64,000 nt of DNA from Paracoccus isoporae (GCF_900101865.1 NZ_FNAH01000003.1:248001-312000), one strand, 5' to 3'; positions 1 to 8,994 are shown, counted from the stretch's first letter. The notes: generated from the sequence alone by a model not told the origin. Numbers and translations are program-made.

Positions 1-1231
1 GCGACATGCCGATCGTGTTGGGCAGCTCGACCCATTCATAGGCGTCCGCATAGACGCCGAGATACCAGCGATGCACCGCCTGCGGATCGGCCCCGATCAG
101 CAGCGCGTAGGTGCCGGTGATCATCAGCCGCTGGATATGGTGGGCATAGGCGGTCTCGATGGTCTGCCCGATCGCCTGCGACAGGCAATGCATCTCTGTC
201 TCGCCGGTCCAGTAGAAATCCGGCAGCGGGCGGTCCGCGCCGAGATCGTTGACCTGCGCATAGTCGGGCATTTCCCGCCAGTACAGGCCGCGCACATATT
301 CGCGCCAGCCGATGATCTGCCGTATGAAGCCCTCTACCGCGTTCAGGGGCGCGCGGCCGGCGCGATATTCGGCCTCTGCCCGCTCGCACAGATCCAGCGG
401 CTCGAGCAGCCCGCGATTGAGATAGGCCGAGAGCACCGCGTGATACATATAGGGCCGGTCCGTCAGCATCGCGTCCTGATAACGGCCGAATTCCGGCAGT
501 GCCTCCTGCATGAAGCGGTCCCGCGCGGCCTCGGCGCCCTTGCGGGTCACCTGCCAGCTGAACGGATGCAGCTTGCCGAAATTCTCGGGAAAACGGTCTT
601 CCACCATCGCCAGCACGTCCTGCGTGATCTGGTCATCCGCCCCCTCGGGCGGATCGGGCAGGAACAGATCGTCCCTGGCCGGTTTGCGGTTCTCGGCGTC
701 GTAATTCCACGTGCCGCCTTCCGGTTCGTCGCCATCCATCAGCAGCCCGGTGCGCTTGCGCATCTCGCGGTAGAAATGCTCCATCAGCATGGTCTTGCGG
801 CCATCGGCCCAGTCCGCGAAGTCCTGATGCGAGCACAGGAAGCGGTCATCCTCGCGGATCATCACCGGCAGGCCGAGCGCCTCCTCCCAGCCCTGCATCC
901 GGTCCCACAGCCGGTATTCGCCCGGCTCGGTGACGACCAGCATCTCCGGCTTCTTGGCGGCGATGGCGTCCCTGGCGGCGGTCTGAAGGTCTGCCACATC
1001 CTCCGTCAGCTCGCGGTAGATCACCGTCCAGCCCGCATCCTGCAATTCCTGGGCAAAATGGCGCATCGCCGCAAACACCAGGGCCAGCTTCTGCTTATGG
1101 TGGTCAGCATAGCCCGCCTCCTCCGCCACCTCGGCCATGAGGATCACGTCCCTCGCCTTCTCGCCGCCCTTCAAAGCGGAGATCTGGCGCGAGAGCTGAT
1201 CGCCCAGGATCAGGACCAGCCGGCGCGTCAT
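1..1231 (-). CDS. Cryptochrome/photolyase-related protein (3' end off window)
   Basis: Flavin-dependent DNA repair protein of the prokaryotic (6-4) photolyase / FeS-BCP type. It begins MTRRLVLILGDQLS, the standard N-terminus of this family, where the ILGDQLS stretch opens the antenna-binding fold. About 410 residues are visible. The last ones (VELPNTIGMS) match the conserved block just before the C-terminal FAD/Fe-S part, so roughly 100 residues with most of the cluster cysteines lie beyond base 1. It is the last visible gene of the minus-strand operon that also holds the SDR, Cfa-like, DUF1365 and FAD oxidoreductase genes. Known family members repair UV photoproducts with blue light. Whether this one repairs or signals cannot be decided here. 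Confidence 0.85.
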   Translation of the reverse strand, partial: MTRRLVLILGDQLSRQISALKGGEKARDVILMAEVAEEAGYADHHKQKLALVFAAMRHFAQELQDAGWTVIYRELTEDVADLQTAARDAIAAKKPEMLVVTEPGEYRLWDRMQGWEEALGLPVMIREDDRFLCSHQDFADWADGRKTMLMEHFYREMRKRTGLLMDGDEPEGGTWNYDAENRKPARDDLFLPDPPEGADDQITQDVLAMVEDRFPENFGKLHPFSWQVTRKGAEAARDRFMQEALPEFGRYQDAMLTDRPYMYHAVLSAYLNRGLLEPLDLCERAEAEYRAGRAPLNAVEGFIRQIIGWREYVRGLYWREMPDYAQVNDLGADRPLPDFYWTGETEMHCLSQAIGQTIETAYAHHIQRLMITGTYALLIGADPQAVHRWYLGVYADAYEWVELPNTIGMS

Positions 1232-1313
1232 ACCGGCAGTCCGATGAAGGACCGCGACCAATGCAGGCGCAGATCGACCGCCACGGTGGCCCCGCGCCGG
1301 AGGTCGTGCCGCA

Positions 1314-2042
1314 TCACTTCACCAGCCGCCTGGTCAGCCGCATCGCCAGCGGATAGGGCAATGTCCGCAGCAGCTTCAGCGAGCGGGTCAGGCGTCGCGG
1401 GAAATGCAGCTCGAACCCGCCACCGTCCAGCCCCTTGACGATGGCGTCGGCCGCGTCGCCGGGCTGCATCAGCGCGGGCATCTCGAAATCGTTCTTCTCG
1501 GTCAGCCGCGTGTCCACGAAACCGGGCGAGATCAGCCGCACATCGACATCGGGCGCGAGTTCGGCGCGCATCGTCTCGGCCAGGTTGATCACACCGGCCT
1601 TGGTGGCGGAATAGATCTGGCCCTGCGGCAGCCCGACATAGCCCGCCACCGAGCCGGTCAGCGCAAGCTGCCCGCCCTTGCGCAGCAGCGGCACGGCGGC
1701 GCGGGCAAAGTTGAAGCAGCCGGTCAGGTTGACGCTGACAATCTGCGCGGCGCGGTCGGGGTCGATCTCCATCACCTTGCCCGGATCGTACAGCGCGGCC
1801 AAGGTGACGGCGCGATCCAGCTTGCCGCCCGCCGCGATGTCCTGCGCCGCGCGGGCAAGGCTGTCGCGGTCGGTAACGTCGCAGGGAACCACCTGGGCGC
1901 CGCCGATCTCCGCCGCCAACTCCTCCAGCCGGTCCTGTGAGCGGGCAGACAGGATCAGCTTCGCCCCGCGCTGAGCCCAGGCCCGCGCCAGTGCCGCGCC
2001 GATCCCGTCCGACGCCCCCATGATCCAGATCCGATCGGTCAT
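1314..2042 (-). CDS. Short-chain dehydrogenase/reductase (SDR)
   Basis: A 242-residue NAD(P)-dependent oxidoreductase of the classical SDR fold. The cofactor glycine motif GASDGIG is at residues 9-15 and the catalytic Y144-x-x-x-K148 (YSATK) is intact with Ser131 upstream. The usual NNAG strand motif is replaced by TLAAL near residue 80, a noticeable deviation. The substrate is unknown. The position between a Cfa-like lipid methyltransferase and a photolyase suggests a role in the same stress or lipid-modification response. It starts 75 bases after the Cfa-like gene ends and is probably co-transcribed. Confidence 0.85.
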   Translation of the reverse strand: MTDRIWIMGASDGIGAALARAWAQRGAKLILSARSQDRLEELAAEIGGAQVVPCDVTDRDSLARAAQDIAAGGKLDRAVTLAALYDPGKVMEIDPDRAAQIVSVNLTGCFNFARAAVPLLRKGGQLALTGSVAGYVGLPQGQIYSATKAGVINLAETMRAELAPDVDVRLISPGFVDTRLTEKNDFEMPALMQPGDAADAIVKGLDGGGFELHFPRRLTRSLKLLRTLPYPLAMRLTRRLVK

Positions 2043-2117
2043 CGCAGAATTCCTTTCTCCGCTGCGCCACGCCTCCTGCCAGAGGCGGTGCCGCTGCGGG
2101 CCACGGCGAACAAAGCG

Positions 2118-3275
2118 TCACGCATGAGCCAGCCGGTATTGCTGCACATCCGTCCGCCCGACCGCGAAGGAGGCGATGCAGGCCGACAGGTAAAAGCGCC
2201 AGACCCGGATGAAGGCCTCGTCAAACCCCATCTCCCGCACCTCGTCGCGGCGCGCGTCGAACCGGGCGAGCCAGTGCGTGAGCGTGCGGGCATAGTCGCG
2301 CCCGAAGGCAAAGCTGTCCTCGACGCGCAGCCCGGCTCGCTCGGCCTCGGCGCGGAACCGGCCGGGCGAGGGCAGCATCCCGCCGGGAAAGATGAAGCTG
2401 CGGATCATGTCGCCGGTCTTGCGGTAGCGGTCGAAATAGCGGTCTGCGACGGTGATCGTCTGGATCATCGCCCGGCCCTGACGGCTCAGCACCTGTCCCA
2501 GCTTGGCGAAATAGACCGGCCAGAACCGCTCGCCCACCGCCTCGAACATCTCGATGGAGACGAGGTGATCGTAGCGCTGGCGTTCGTCGCGATAATCCTG
2601 AAGCGCGATCTCGGCGGCGCTGCCCAGCCGGGCGCTTGCATAGGCCGCCTGTTCGGCCGACAGGGTCAGTCCGCGCGGGGCGAAATCGCCGCGTTGCAGG
2701 GCTCGCTCGGCAAAGCCGCCCCAACCACAGCCGATTTCCAGCAACCGGCCCGAGCGACCCGAAAGCCCGTCGATGATGCGGTCGTATTTGCGCTGTTGGG
2801 CCGTGACCAGATCGTCGCCATCCTCGAACAGCGCGGCGGAATAGGTCATCGTCTCATCCAGCCAGAGGCCGTAAAACGCATTGCCCAGGTCGTAATGCGC
2901 GGCGATGTTGCGCCGCGATCCGGCGCGGGTGTTGCGGTTGAACAGATAGAGGAACCGCATGGCGAGCGCATGGCCCGGCCTGCCATAGATATAGGGGTCC
3001 ATCACCTGTTCGTTCATCAGCGCCAGCGTCAGCAGCGCGGTCAGGTCGGGCGTGTCGCACCAGCCGTCGCGATAGGCCTCGGTCAGCCCAATATCGGCCT
3101 TGGCCGCCACCGCCGGCACCATCCGCCAGTCTTGGATGGCCAGCGACGCATCGGGTCCGGGATCGGGTCCCTCGAAGACGCGCGTCTCGCCGCCCGGCGT
3201 CGTCAGCGTCAGGCGACCGCAGCGAAGCCCGTCAAGCGTGCGCAGGAATTCCGAGCGGATCCGCTGTTCAAACAT
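2118..3275 (-). CDS. Cyclopropane-fatty-acid synthase-like SAM methyltransferase
   Basis: A 385-residue S-adenosylmethionine-dependent methyltransferase of the cyclopropane-fatty-acyl-phospholipid synthase family. These enzymes transfer a methyl group to double bonds of phospholipid acyl chains at the membrane. The SAM-binding motif LLEIGCGWGG lies near residues 178-187, preceded by the family HYDLGN motif at 127-132. Length fits the family. It overlaps the DUF1365 gene by eight bases, showing tight coupling. With the adjacent FAD oxidoreductase and DUF1365 protein it resembles the lipid module under RpoE control in Rhodobacter. It could make cyclopropane lipid or, like UfaM, a methylated unsaturated precursor of furan fatty acids; sequence alone does not decide. 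Confidence 0.88.
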   Translation of the reverse strand: MFEQRIRSEFLRTLDGLRCGRLTLTTPGGETRVFEGPDPGPDASLAIQDWRMVPAVAAKADIGLTEAYRDGWCDTPDLTALLTLALMNEQVMDPYIYGRPGHALAMRFLYLFNRNTRAGSRRNIAAHYDLGNAFYGLWLDETMTYSAALFEDGDDLVTAQQRKYDRIIDGLSGRSGRLLEIGCGWGGFAERALQRGDFAPRGLTLSAEQAAYASARLGSAAEIALQDYRDERQRYDHLVSIEMFEAVGERFWPVYFAKLGQVLSRQGRAMIQTITVADRYFDRYRKTGDMIRSFIFPGGMLPSPGRFRAEAERAGLRVEDSFAFGRDYARTLTHWLARFDARRDEVREMGFDEAFIRVWRFYLSACIASFAVGRTDVQQYRLAHA

Positions 3276-4059
3276 TCTTCCTCTCTGTCTCGATGGCTTC
3301 CGACCGGGTCCGGTCGAGCTGCGGCGGCTTTGCCCTGTAACGAATGCCGCGTGAAAACAGTTTCGCCGCCTGCCAATGGATCAGCCCGGTCACGCGCAGG
3401 GGCTGGAACGGGTGGCGCAGCGCGGCACGGCGCAGGCTGGCGCGGGTCAGTGGCCGCGCCGGGCCGGCCATGGAGGTGCTCAGCCGGACCTCTCCGTCCG
3501 CGCCGATCCAGTCCACCCAGGCCCCGAACCGTCCCGGGCCTGTATCGAAGCGGAACACATAGCGCCCGTCCCTCGGCAGGAAAGGCGAGACATGGAACAG
3601 CTTGTCCCCGCCAAGACGATCGCTGCGCTCGATCACCCGGTTGTCGGGGTGACGGCACAGGTAGAGATGGGATTCACCATAGGTATTCGAGACCTCGGCC
3701 AGCACGGCCCGCAACCCGGCCGTGTCGCGCGCCAGCCAGAAGCTGACCGGGTTGAACCCGTGCAGCAGCCCGCGCGGCATCGTCACCAGCGTCGTCACGC
3801 AATCCGCCAGCCCGGCCTCGGCAAGCTGGCCGCGGATGAAGCCCGTCAGCGCCGAGCCATCCCGCGCCCCGTGATCGCGCCGACGCAGGCGCCACAGCCC
3901 GGCCCGGTCCGGCCGGATCGGCAGGGCATCCGCCTCCAGAGCCTCCACAGGCAGGGCGACATAGCGGGTCCGGTAACGGAATTCCCGCGCCACATCCCCC
4001 GCGCGGGCGTGCCATATCTCGGCATCGATCAACGCGCCGTCCCACAGATCGACGCTCAT
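3268..4059 (-). CDS. DUF1365 domain-containing protein
   Basis: A 263-residue protein of the DUF1365 family. Conserved blocks are visible: GFNPVSFW at about residues 101-108 and AEVSNTYGE at 121-129. No molecular function is established. The family nearly always sits between a FAD-dependent amine-oxidase-like gene and a Cfa-like methyltransferase, as here, which implies a shared role in acyl-chain modification of membrane lipids. Its start overlaps the stop of the upstream oxidoreductase (ATGA) and its end overlaps the start of the Cfa-like gene. Confidence 0.88.
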   Translation of the reverse strand: MSVDLWDGALIDAEIWHARAGDVAREFRYRTRYVALPVEALEADALPIRPDRAGLWRLRRRDHGARDGSALTGFIRGQLAEAGLADCVTTLVTMPRGLLHGFNPVSFWLARDTAGLRAVLAEVSNTYGESHLYLCRHPDNRVIERSDRLGGDKLFHVSPFLPRDGRYVFRFDTGPGRFGAWVDWIGADGEVRLSTSMAGPARPLTRASLRRAALRHPFQPLRVTGLIHWQAAKLFSRGIRYRAKPPQLDRTRSEAIETERKNV

Positions 4060-5342
4060 GCCGCCACCTCGGCCGGTGCGGCCCAGGGATCAGCGCCGAG
4101 CGGCCAGCCGATGCCGAGGGACTGCGCGACACGCAGCGCCGACAGCAGCCCGTCCTCGTGAAACCCGTAGCGCGTCCACGCCCCGGCATAGTGGATGCCG
4201 CCGCGTCCCTGGATCTCAACCAGCCTGCCCTGCGCCGCAATCGCGGCGGCATCGAATTGCGGGTGGGCGAAGACGGCCTCGTCATGGATCTGGTCCGGCT
4301 CGGTCTCGGGGTTGAGCGTGACGATAAGCGGTCGTTTCGTATGGAGATTCTGCAGCCGGTTCATCCAGTAAGACAGGCTGATCGGGCGGTCGGTGGGGGG
4401 TGTCTTGCCCGCCGTGACGTAGTTCCAGGACGCCCAGGCCGAGCGCCGCCGCGGCATCAGCCCCGTGTCGGAATGCAGCACCATCCGGTTGTCCTGCGTG
4501 CGCAGGGCGCCGAGGATGGCCTGTTCGTCCCGATCGGGCCGGTCCAGCATGGACAAAGCTTGCGGCGCATGGTTGGCGAAGATCACCTTGTCGAACCGCT
4601 CCTCGCCGCGCGGCGAGGACAGGGTGATCCCGTCCGCCTGCCGATACACCTGCCGCACCGGGCAATTCAGCCGCAGCTCGCCCTGAAACTGGCGCAGCAG
4701 CGCATCGACATAGACATGCGACCCGCCGCTGACCGTCAGCCATTGCGGCTGATCGCTGACCGAAAGCAGCCCGTGATTGTCGAAGAAGCGGACGAAGGCA
4801 CTGGCGGGGAACTCCATCATCTCCCGCGTCGGGGTGGACCAGATCGCGCCGGAGATCGGCAGCAGGAACCGGTCGCGGAACGCATCCCCCAGCCGAAGCT
4901 CTCGGATCAGATCGCCGATGCTGCCCTGATGGGCGTGATGCGCAGGCGCCAGGCGATAGAAGCGCAGCACGTCGCGGATCAGGCGCCAATGACCGGCATC
5001 CACGAGGTGTCCCGGTTGCGCGAACAGCGCCCGGGCCGAGCGCGTGCCGTATTCGTAGCGCCCGCCGTCGAAACTGGCCGAGAAGGACATGTCACTGTCC
5101 TCTAGCGCCACACCCAGATGCTCCAGCAGCGGCACGAACAGCGGATAGGTGCGCCGGTTGCAGACGATGAAGCCGGTATCGACCGCGACCCCCTCGGCCT
5201 GCACCGTGCGGGAATGGCCGCCCGCGCGCGGCTCCTTCTCGAACAGGGTGACGTCGTGATGCGGGCCCAGCATCCATGCCGCACCCAGGCCGGAAATGCC
5301 GCTGCCGATGACGGCGATGCGAAGACGTTCAGGCAGTTTCAC
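4056..5342 (-). CDS. FAD-dependent oxidoreductase, amine-oxidase/desaturase-like
   Basis: A 428-residue flavoprotein. The N-terminal dinucleotide-binding motif VIGSGISGLG starts at residue 11, the ribose-binding acidic residue is Glu35 and the RAGGHSRT FAD motif follows at 39-46. It resembles the NAD(P)-binding amine-oxidase-like proteins encoded beside Cfa/DUF1365 genes. By analogy with the Rhodobacter furan fatty acid pathway it may desaturate or isomerise a methylated acyl chain; this is inference. The start is GTG at 5342, only 37 bases from the terminator-like hairpin of the fasciclin gene, so the operon promoter must be very short or lie upstream of that hairpin. Confidence 0.82.
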   Translation of the reverse strand: MKLPERLRIAVIGSGISGLGAAWMLGPHHDVTLFEKEPRAGGHSRTVQAEGVAVDTGFIVCNRRTYPLFVPLLEHLGVALEDSDMSFSASFDGGRYEYGTRSARALFAQPGHLVDAGHWRLIRDVLRFYRLAPAHHAHQGSIGDLIRELRLGDAFRDRFLLPISGAIWSTPTREMMEFPASAFVRFFDNHGLLSVSDQPQWLTVSGGSHVYVDALLRQFQGELRLNCPVRQVYRQADGITLSSPRGEERFDKVIFANHAPQALSMLDRPDRDEQAILGALRTQDNRMVLHSDTGLMPRRRSAWASWNYVTAGKTPPTDRPISLSYWMNRLQNLHTKRPLIVTLNPETEPDQIHDEAVFAHPQFDAAAIAAQGRLVEIQGRGGIHYAGAWTRYGFHEDGLLSALRVAQSLGIGWPLGADPWAAPAEVAA

Positions 5343-5379
5343 GCGTGACCCCGGACAGCGGACCCCTCAGACAACGAAC

Positions 5380-5408
5380 GTCCGGGCGCAGCAATCTGAC
5401 GCCCGGAC
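5380..5408 (-). terminator. Rho-independent-type hairpin after the fasciclin gene
   Basis: A 9-bp perfect inverted repeat (GTCCGGGCG, 11-nt loop, CGCCCGGAC) begins 20 bases beyond the fasciclin stop codon and is followed on the minus strand by GTTCGTTGTCT. The U-tract is weak. It separates the fasciclin transcript from the downstream FAD oxidoreductase operon. Confidence 0.55.
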
Positions 5409-5428
5409 AAATTGTGACGTTGCGGCAC

Positions 5429-5950
5429 TTACATCGCCGGCAGAAGAACCCCGTCGATGACATGGACCACGCCGTTGCCGGCCTCGAGATCCGCCGTCGT
5501 GACCGTGACGGTGTCATTGATCTTCACCATGTCGCCATCGAGCGTCAGGTTCAGTTCACAATTGCCCATGGTGGTGACCGGGTGGCTGCCGCCATCATCC
5601 TCGATCATCTGCACGACATCGGCGGCGAGCGCGCGCGTCTCGACCACGTGGCAGCCGAGGATCTGGACGAGCCGGTCACGGTTTTCCGGCATCAGCGCCT
5701 CTTCAAGCGCGCCGTCGGGCAGCGCCTCGAACGCCGCGTCGGTGGGAGCGAAGACCGTGAACGGCCCTTCTCCCATCAGCGCCTCGCCCATCTCGGCTTC
5801 GACAACGGCCGTTTCCAGCGTCGTATGGTCCTCCGACTCCATCACGATATCCGCGACGGTGGCCGGCATCTCCTCCGCAGCGTCCTGCGCGAAGGCCGCA
5901 GTTCCAAGCACGCAAAGCGCGGCGGGGATAGCAAAACTGGTGAACTTCAT
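5429..5950 (-). CDS. Fasciclin (FAS1) domain secreted protein
   Basis: A 173-residue exported protein. A signal peptide covers residues 1-20 (cleavage expected after AFA), then one FAS1 domain fills the rest. The signature GPFTVFAPTDAAFEALP and the closing GVVHVIDGVLLP are both present. Two cysteines, in the CHV and NCE contexts, could form a periplasmic disulfide. It is divergent from an ECF sigma factor/RskA-like anti-sigma pair. The same arrangement exists in mycobacteria, where SigK/RskA control the FAS1 antigens MPT70/MPT83, so this gene is the likely target of the neighbouring sigma factor. A GAGGAG ribosome-binding site precedes the ATG. Confidence 0.92.
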   Translation of the reverse strand: MKFTSFAIPAALCVLGTAAFAQDAAEEMPATVADIVMESEDHTTLETAVVEAEMGEALMGEGPFTVFAPTDAAFEALPDGALEEALMPENRDRLVQILGCHVVETRALAADVVQMIEDDGGSHPVTTMGNCELNLTLDGDMVKINDTVTVTTADLEAGNGVVHVIDGVLLPAM

Positions 5951-6092
5951 CTCTCACTCCTCACTATGGACTCACAGATACGGCGCCGGGATGCCGCGAG
6001 GTTGCGCCGCTCACGGCTTCGTGAGAACAGCAGGCGGGTTGCGGCTCAACCGCCGGTCGGGCATGCTCGCCCCAGTCCAGCCGGGGCCGGTG

Positions 6093-6638
6093 ATGAGTTC
6101 GGATGTCGCAGAGTTGCAGGAACTGCTGGCGCAGGTCGCCCTGCGCGACCGTGCCGCGTTTCAGGAGCTTTACCGGCGCAGCTCCCCGAAACTCTTCGCG
6201 ATCTGCCTGCGTATCCTGAAGGATCAGCAGGAGGCAGAGGATGCCTTGCAGGAGGTCTTCGTCAAGATCTGGCATAATGCGGACCGGTATGCCGCGCCGC
6301 TGGCGAGCCCGCAGGCCTGGATGAATGCGGTGACGCGCAACCTGGCGATCGACATGCTGCGCCGGCGCAGGCCCGGCGGTGGAGAGATGGACGCGGCCGA
6401 ACGCCTTGCCGATGACCGGCCCGGGCCGGAAGAGGCGGCGGTGATGAGGTCCGAAGGCCGCCGGATCGAGGCCTGCCTGGCCCAGCTGGACCCCGACCGC
6501 GCCGAGGCGGTGCGCCTCGCCTATGTCGAGGGCGCGAGCTATGTGGAGTTGGCCGAGCGGTTCGACGTGCCGCTGAACACCATGCGCAGTTGGCTGCGGC
6601 GCAGTCTCATCAAGCTGAGGGAGTGTCTGACACGATGA
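6093..6638 (+). CDS. ECF RNA polymerase sigma factor (SigK-like)
   Basis: An extracytoplasmic-function sigma factor of about 181 residues. Region 2 is recognisable in RDRAAFQELYRRSSPKLF and DALQEVFVKIW. Region 4 is recognisable in EAVRLAYVEGASYVELAERF followed by the recognition helix VPLNTMRSWLRR. No extra C-terminal domain is present. The start is uncertain: ATG 6093 best fits the family N-terminus, but in-frame GTG 6090 and ATG 6063 exist and no strong ribosome-binding site separates them. It overlaps the anti-sigma gene by four bases (ATGA), as expected for translationally coupled sigma/anti-sigma pairs. The RskA-type partner and fasciclin neighbour point to the SigK-like ECF group. Confidence 0.9.
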   Translation: MSSDVAELQELLAQVALRDRAAFQELYRRSSPKLFAICLRILKDQQEAEDALQEVFVKIWHNADRYAAPLASPQAWMNAVTRNLAIDMLRRRRPGGGEMDAAERLADDRPGPEEAAVMRSEGRRIEACLAQLDPDRAEAVRLAYVEGASYVELAERFDVPLNTMRSWLRRSLIKLRECLTR

Positions 6639-7348
6639 TCGACGATACTTCCCGCCAAGACCCACCCGAACTCGACCCGCGCGACATCGCCACGGCGGGC
6701 GAATATGTCCTGGGCACCTTGCCTCTTGCAGAGCGCGAGGCGTTTCGCCGCCGCCTGCTGGCGGAACCGGCCCTGGCGGCCGAGGTGACGCGATGGGAGT
6801 CGCATTTCGACCCGATCGCAGACGAGGTGCGCCCGGTCGGCCCGCCGCCGACCGCATGGCCAAAGGTCGAACGCCGCCTGTTCGCCGCACCGTCTGACCG
6901 GATCGCCGCCGGGGCGGCACGGCTGTGGAAGCTGCTGGCCCTCGGCTCGGCGCTTGCTGCGGCCGTGCTGGTGGCGCTGCTGTGGCTTGGCCAGCCAGAT
7001 CGCACAGAAGAGCCGCTGCTTTGGGTATCGGATATGGTCTCTGCCGACAGCTCCGTCCGCCTCACCGCGCTGTATGACGAGACCGACGGGGATATGCGGG
7101 TCTCGGTCGCGGGCACACCGCCTTCACCGGGCCGGGATTTCGAGCTTTGGCTGATCCAGGGGGATCTGGCGCCGATCTCGCTCGGCGTGATGCCGCATGA
7201 GGGCCACACCCAGATGCCGGTCCCGCCGGATCTGCAGACGCTTGTCGCGAACGCCACGCTTGCGATCACCGATGAACCCAGCGGCGGCGCGCCCGGCGGG
7301 GTGGCAACCGGCCCCATCGTCGCGCAGGCCGAGATGCGGCGGATCTGA
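6635..7348 (+). CDS. RskA-type membrane anti-sigma factor
   Basis: A 237-residue single-pass membrane protein. An N-terminal cytoplasmic anti-sigma region contains the AGEYVLGTLPLAEREAFRRR helix typical of RskA/anti-sigma-K proteins. One transmembrane helix spans about residues 98-118 (LLALGSALAAAVLVALLWLG). The periplasmic RskA domain carries FELWLIQGDLAPISLGVMP near 170-186. No zinc-binding HxxxCxxC motif is present, so it is not a ChrR-type anti-sigma factor. It should hold the coupled sigma factor inactive until proteolysed on an envelope signal (family knowledge). Confidence 0.9.
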   Translation: MIDDTSRQDPPELDPRDIATAGEYVLGTLPLAEREAFRRRLLAEPALAAEVTRWESHFDPIADEVRPVGPPPTAWPKVERRLFAAPSDRIAAGAARLWKLLALGSALAAAVLVALLWLGQPDRTEEPLLWVSDMVSADSSVRLTALYDETDGDMRVSVAGTPPSPGRDFELWLIQGDLAPISLGVMPHEGHTQMPVPPDLQTLVANATLAITDEPSGGAPGGVATGPIVAQAEMRRI

Positions 7349-7520
7349 GCGCACCGGCGAGGTGTCCTGTGGCCAACCGCAAGCGATGCTGGCCATAAGA
7401 GATCTCGGGTTTCCAGCCGGGCGTCCTGCGGCCGCAGAGGCGATCCGGACCGTCAGCGCGTGACGGCCACGCTGATCCCGCAGCTTGCTTTTGCGCCGCG
7501 CTGCGCCTAGGTCTCCGGCG

Positions 7521-8888
7521 ATGAGCCAGAACCCGCCAGTCCTTCGCCCCGATCTCGCCCGCGCGACCGTTCCCGACGGTCCGCGCCGCGCGGATCAGCC
7601 GACCATCGGCATGGTCAGCCTGGGATGCCCCAAGGCGCTCGTGGACAGCGAACGCATCCTGACCCGGCTGCGGGCCGAGGGCTATGCGATCAGCCCAGAT
7701 TATTCCGGCGCCGATGCGGTGATCGTGAATACCTGCGGCTTTCTGGACAGCGCCAAGGCGGAATCGCTGGACGCCATTGGCGAGGCGCTGAGCGCGAATG
7801 GCCGCGTCATCGTCACCGGCTGTCTGGGGGCCGAGCCGGATTACATCACCGGCGCGCATCCGAAGGTCCTCGCGGTGACCGGCCCGCATCAATATGAACA
7901 GGTGCTCGACGCGGTGCATGGCGCGGTGCCGCCCGCGCCCGATCCTTTCGTCGATCTGCTGCCCGCCAGCAGCGTCAGCCTGACCCCGCGCCATTACAGC
8001 TATCTCAAGATTTCCGAGGGCTGTAACCACAAATGCAAGTTCTGCATCATCCCCGACATGCGCGGCCGGCTGGCCAGCCGCCCGGCCCATGCCGTGATGC
8101 GCGAGGCGGAAAAGCTGGTCGAGGCCGGGGTCCGCGAGTTGCTGGTCATCTCGCAGGACACATCTGCCTATGGGGTCGATCTGAAACATGAAGAGGCGCG
8201 CGGCCACCGCGCCCATATCACCGATCTGGCCCGCGATCTGGGCGGGCTCGGTGCCTGGGTGCGGCTGCATTACGTCTATCCCTATCCCCATGTGCGCCAG
8301 TTGATCCCGCTGATGGCCGAAGGTCTGGTGCTGCCCTATCTGGACATCCCGTTCCAGCACGCCCATCCGGACACGCTCAAACGCATGGCCCGCCCGGCGG
8401 CGGCAGCGAAAACGCTGGATGAAATCACCGCCTGGCGCGCCGATTGCCCCGAGATCACGCTCCGCTCGACCTTTATCGTGGGCTACCCAGGCGAAACCGA
8501 GGCCGAGTTTCAGACGCTTCTCGACTGGCTGGATGAGGCGCAGCTCGACCGGGTCGGTGCGTTCCAGTATGAAAACGTCGCCGGAGCGCGGGCCAATGAC
8601 CTGCCCGACCATGTGCCGGACGAGGTCAAGCAGGACCGTTTCGACCGTTTCATGCGGAAGGCGCAGGCGATCAGCGAAGCGAAGCTGGTGGCGAAACTCG
8701 GCCAGCGGATCGAGGTGATCGTGGACGAGGTGGACGCGGATGGCGCCACCTGCCGGACCAGGGCCGATGCGCCCGAAATCGACGGCAACCTGTTCATCGA
8801 CGAGGGGTTCGAGGGGCTGAAACCCGGCGATATCGTCAGCGTGACGGTGGACGAGGCCGGAGAATATGATCTGTGGGGACGGCTCTGA
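7521..8888 (+). CDS. rimO: Ribosomal protein uS12 methylthiotransferase RimO
   Basis: A 455-residue radical-SAM enzyme that adds a methylthio group to the conserved aspartate of ribosomal protein S12. The N-terminal UPF0004 domain has its cluster cysteines at 36 (LGCPKA), 72 (NTCGFLD) and 101 (TGCL). The radical-SAM motif C168-xxx-C172-xx-C175 (CNHKCKFC) and a C-terminal TRAM domain are intact. [12 protein letters not shown] and [13 protein letters not shown] distinguish RimO from MiaB. The ATG at 7521 was chosen; the frame is open further upstream without a plausible start. The 172 bases before it show no gene. Confidence 0.97.
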   Translation: MSQNPPVLRPDLARATVPDGPRRADQPTIGMVSLGCPKALVDSERILTRLRAEGYAISPDYSGADAVIVNTCGFLDSAKAESLDAIGEALSANGRVIVTGCLGAEPDYITGAHPKVLAVTGPHQYEQVLDAVHGAVPPAPDPFVDLLPASSVSLTPRHYSYLKISEGCNHKCKFCIIPDMRGRLASRPAHAVMREAEKLVEAGVRELLVISQDTSAYGVDLKHEEARGHRAHITDLARDLGGLGAWVRLHYVYPYPHVRQLIPLMAEGLVLPYLDIPFQHAHPDTLKRMARPAAAAKTLDEITAWRADCPEITLRSTFIVGYPGETEAEFQTLLDWLDEAQLDRVGAFQYENVAGARANDLPDHVPDEVKQDRFDRFMRKAQAISEAKLVAKLGQRIEVIVDEVDADGATCRTRADAPEIDGNLFIDEGFEGLKPGDIVSVTVDEAGEYDLWGRL

Positions 8889-8956
8889 AGCGCGGCGGCG
8901 ATCCTCATCCGCCCGCAATCACCCGCTTCCCCCTTTGCCCGGCTTGGGCTAAGCAT

Positions 8957-8985
8957 TCAGAATGACGACAGAAATCGCATTCTGA
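8957..8985. repeat. 8-bp inverted repeat between rimO and the GT61 gene
   Basis: TCAGAATG, a 13-nt spacer and CATTCTGA, ending nine bases before the GT61 start codon. It could be a weak terminator for rimO, a hairpin over the GT61 translation start, or an operator. No T-tract follows on the plus strand. Confidence 0.4.
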
Positions 8986-8994
8986 CCGAACCGC

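Noticed and set aside
2088..3746. 552-codon plus-strand open frame over the Cfa-like and DUF1365 genes
   Set aside because: The opposite strand carries motif-complete genes that overlap as an operon; this frame has no recognisable domain.
5429..7348. rpoE-chrR singlet-oxygen sigma/anti-sigma pair
   Set aside because: The anti-sigma protein has a transmembrane helix and RskA domain and lacks the zinc motif and cupin domain of ChrR.
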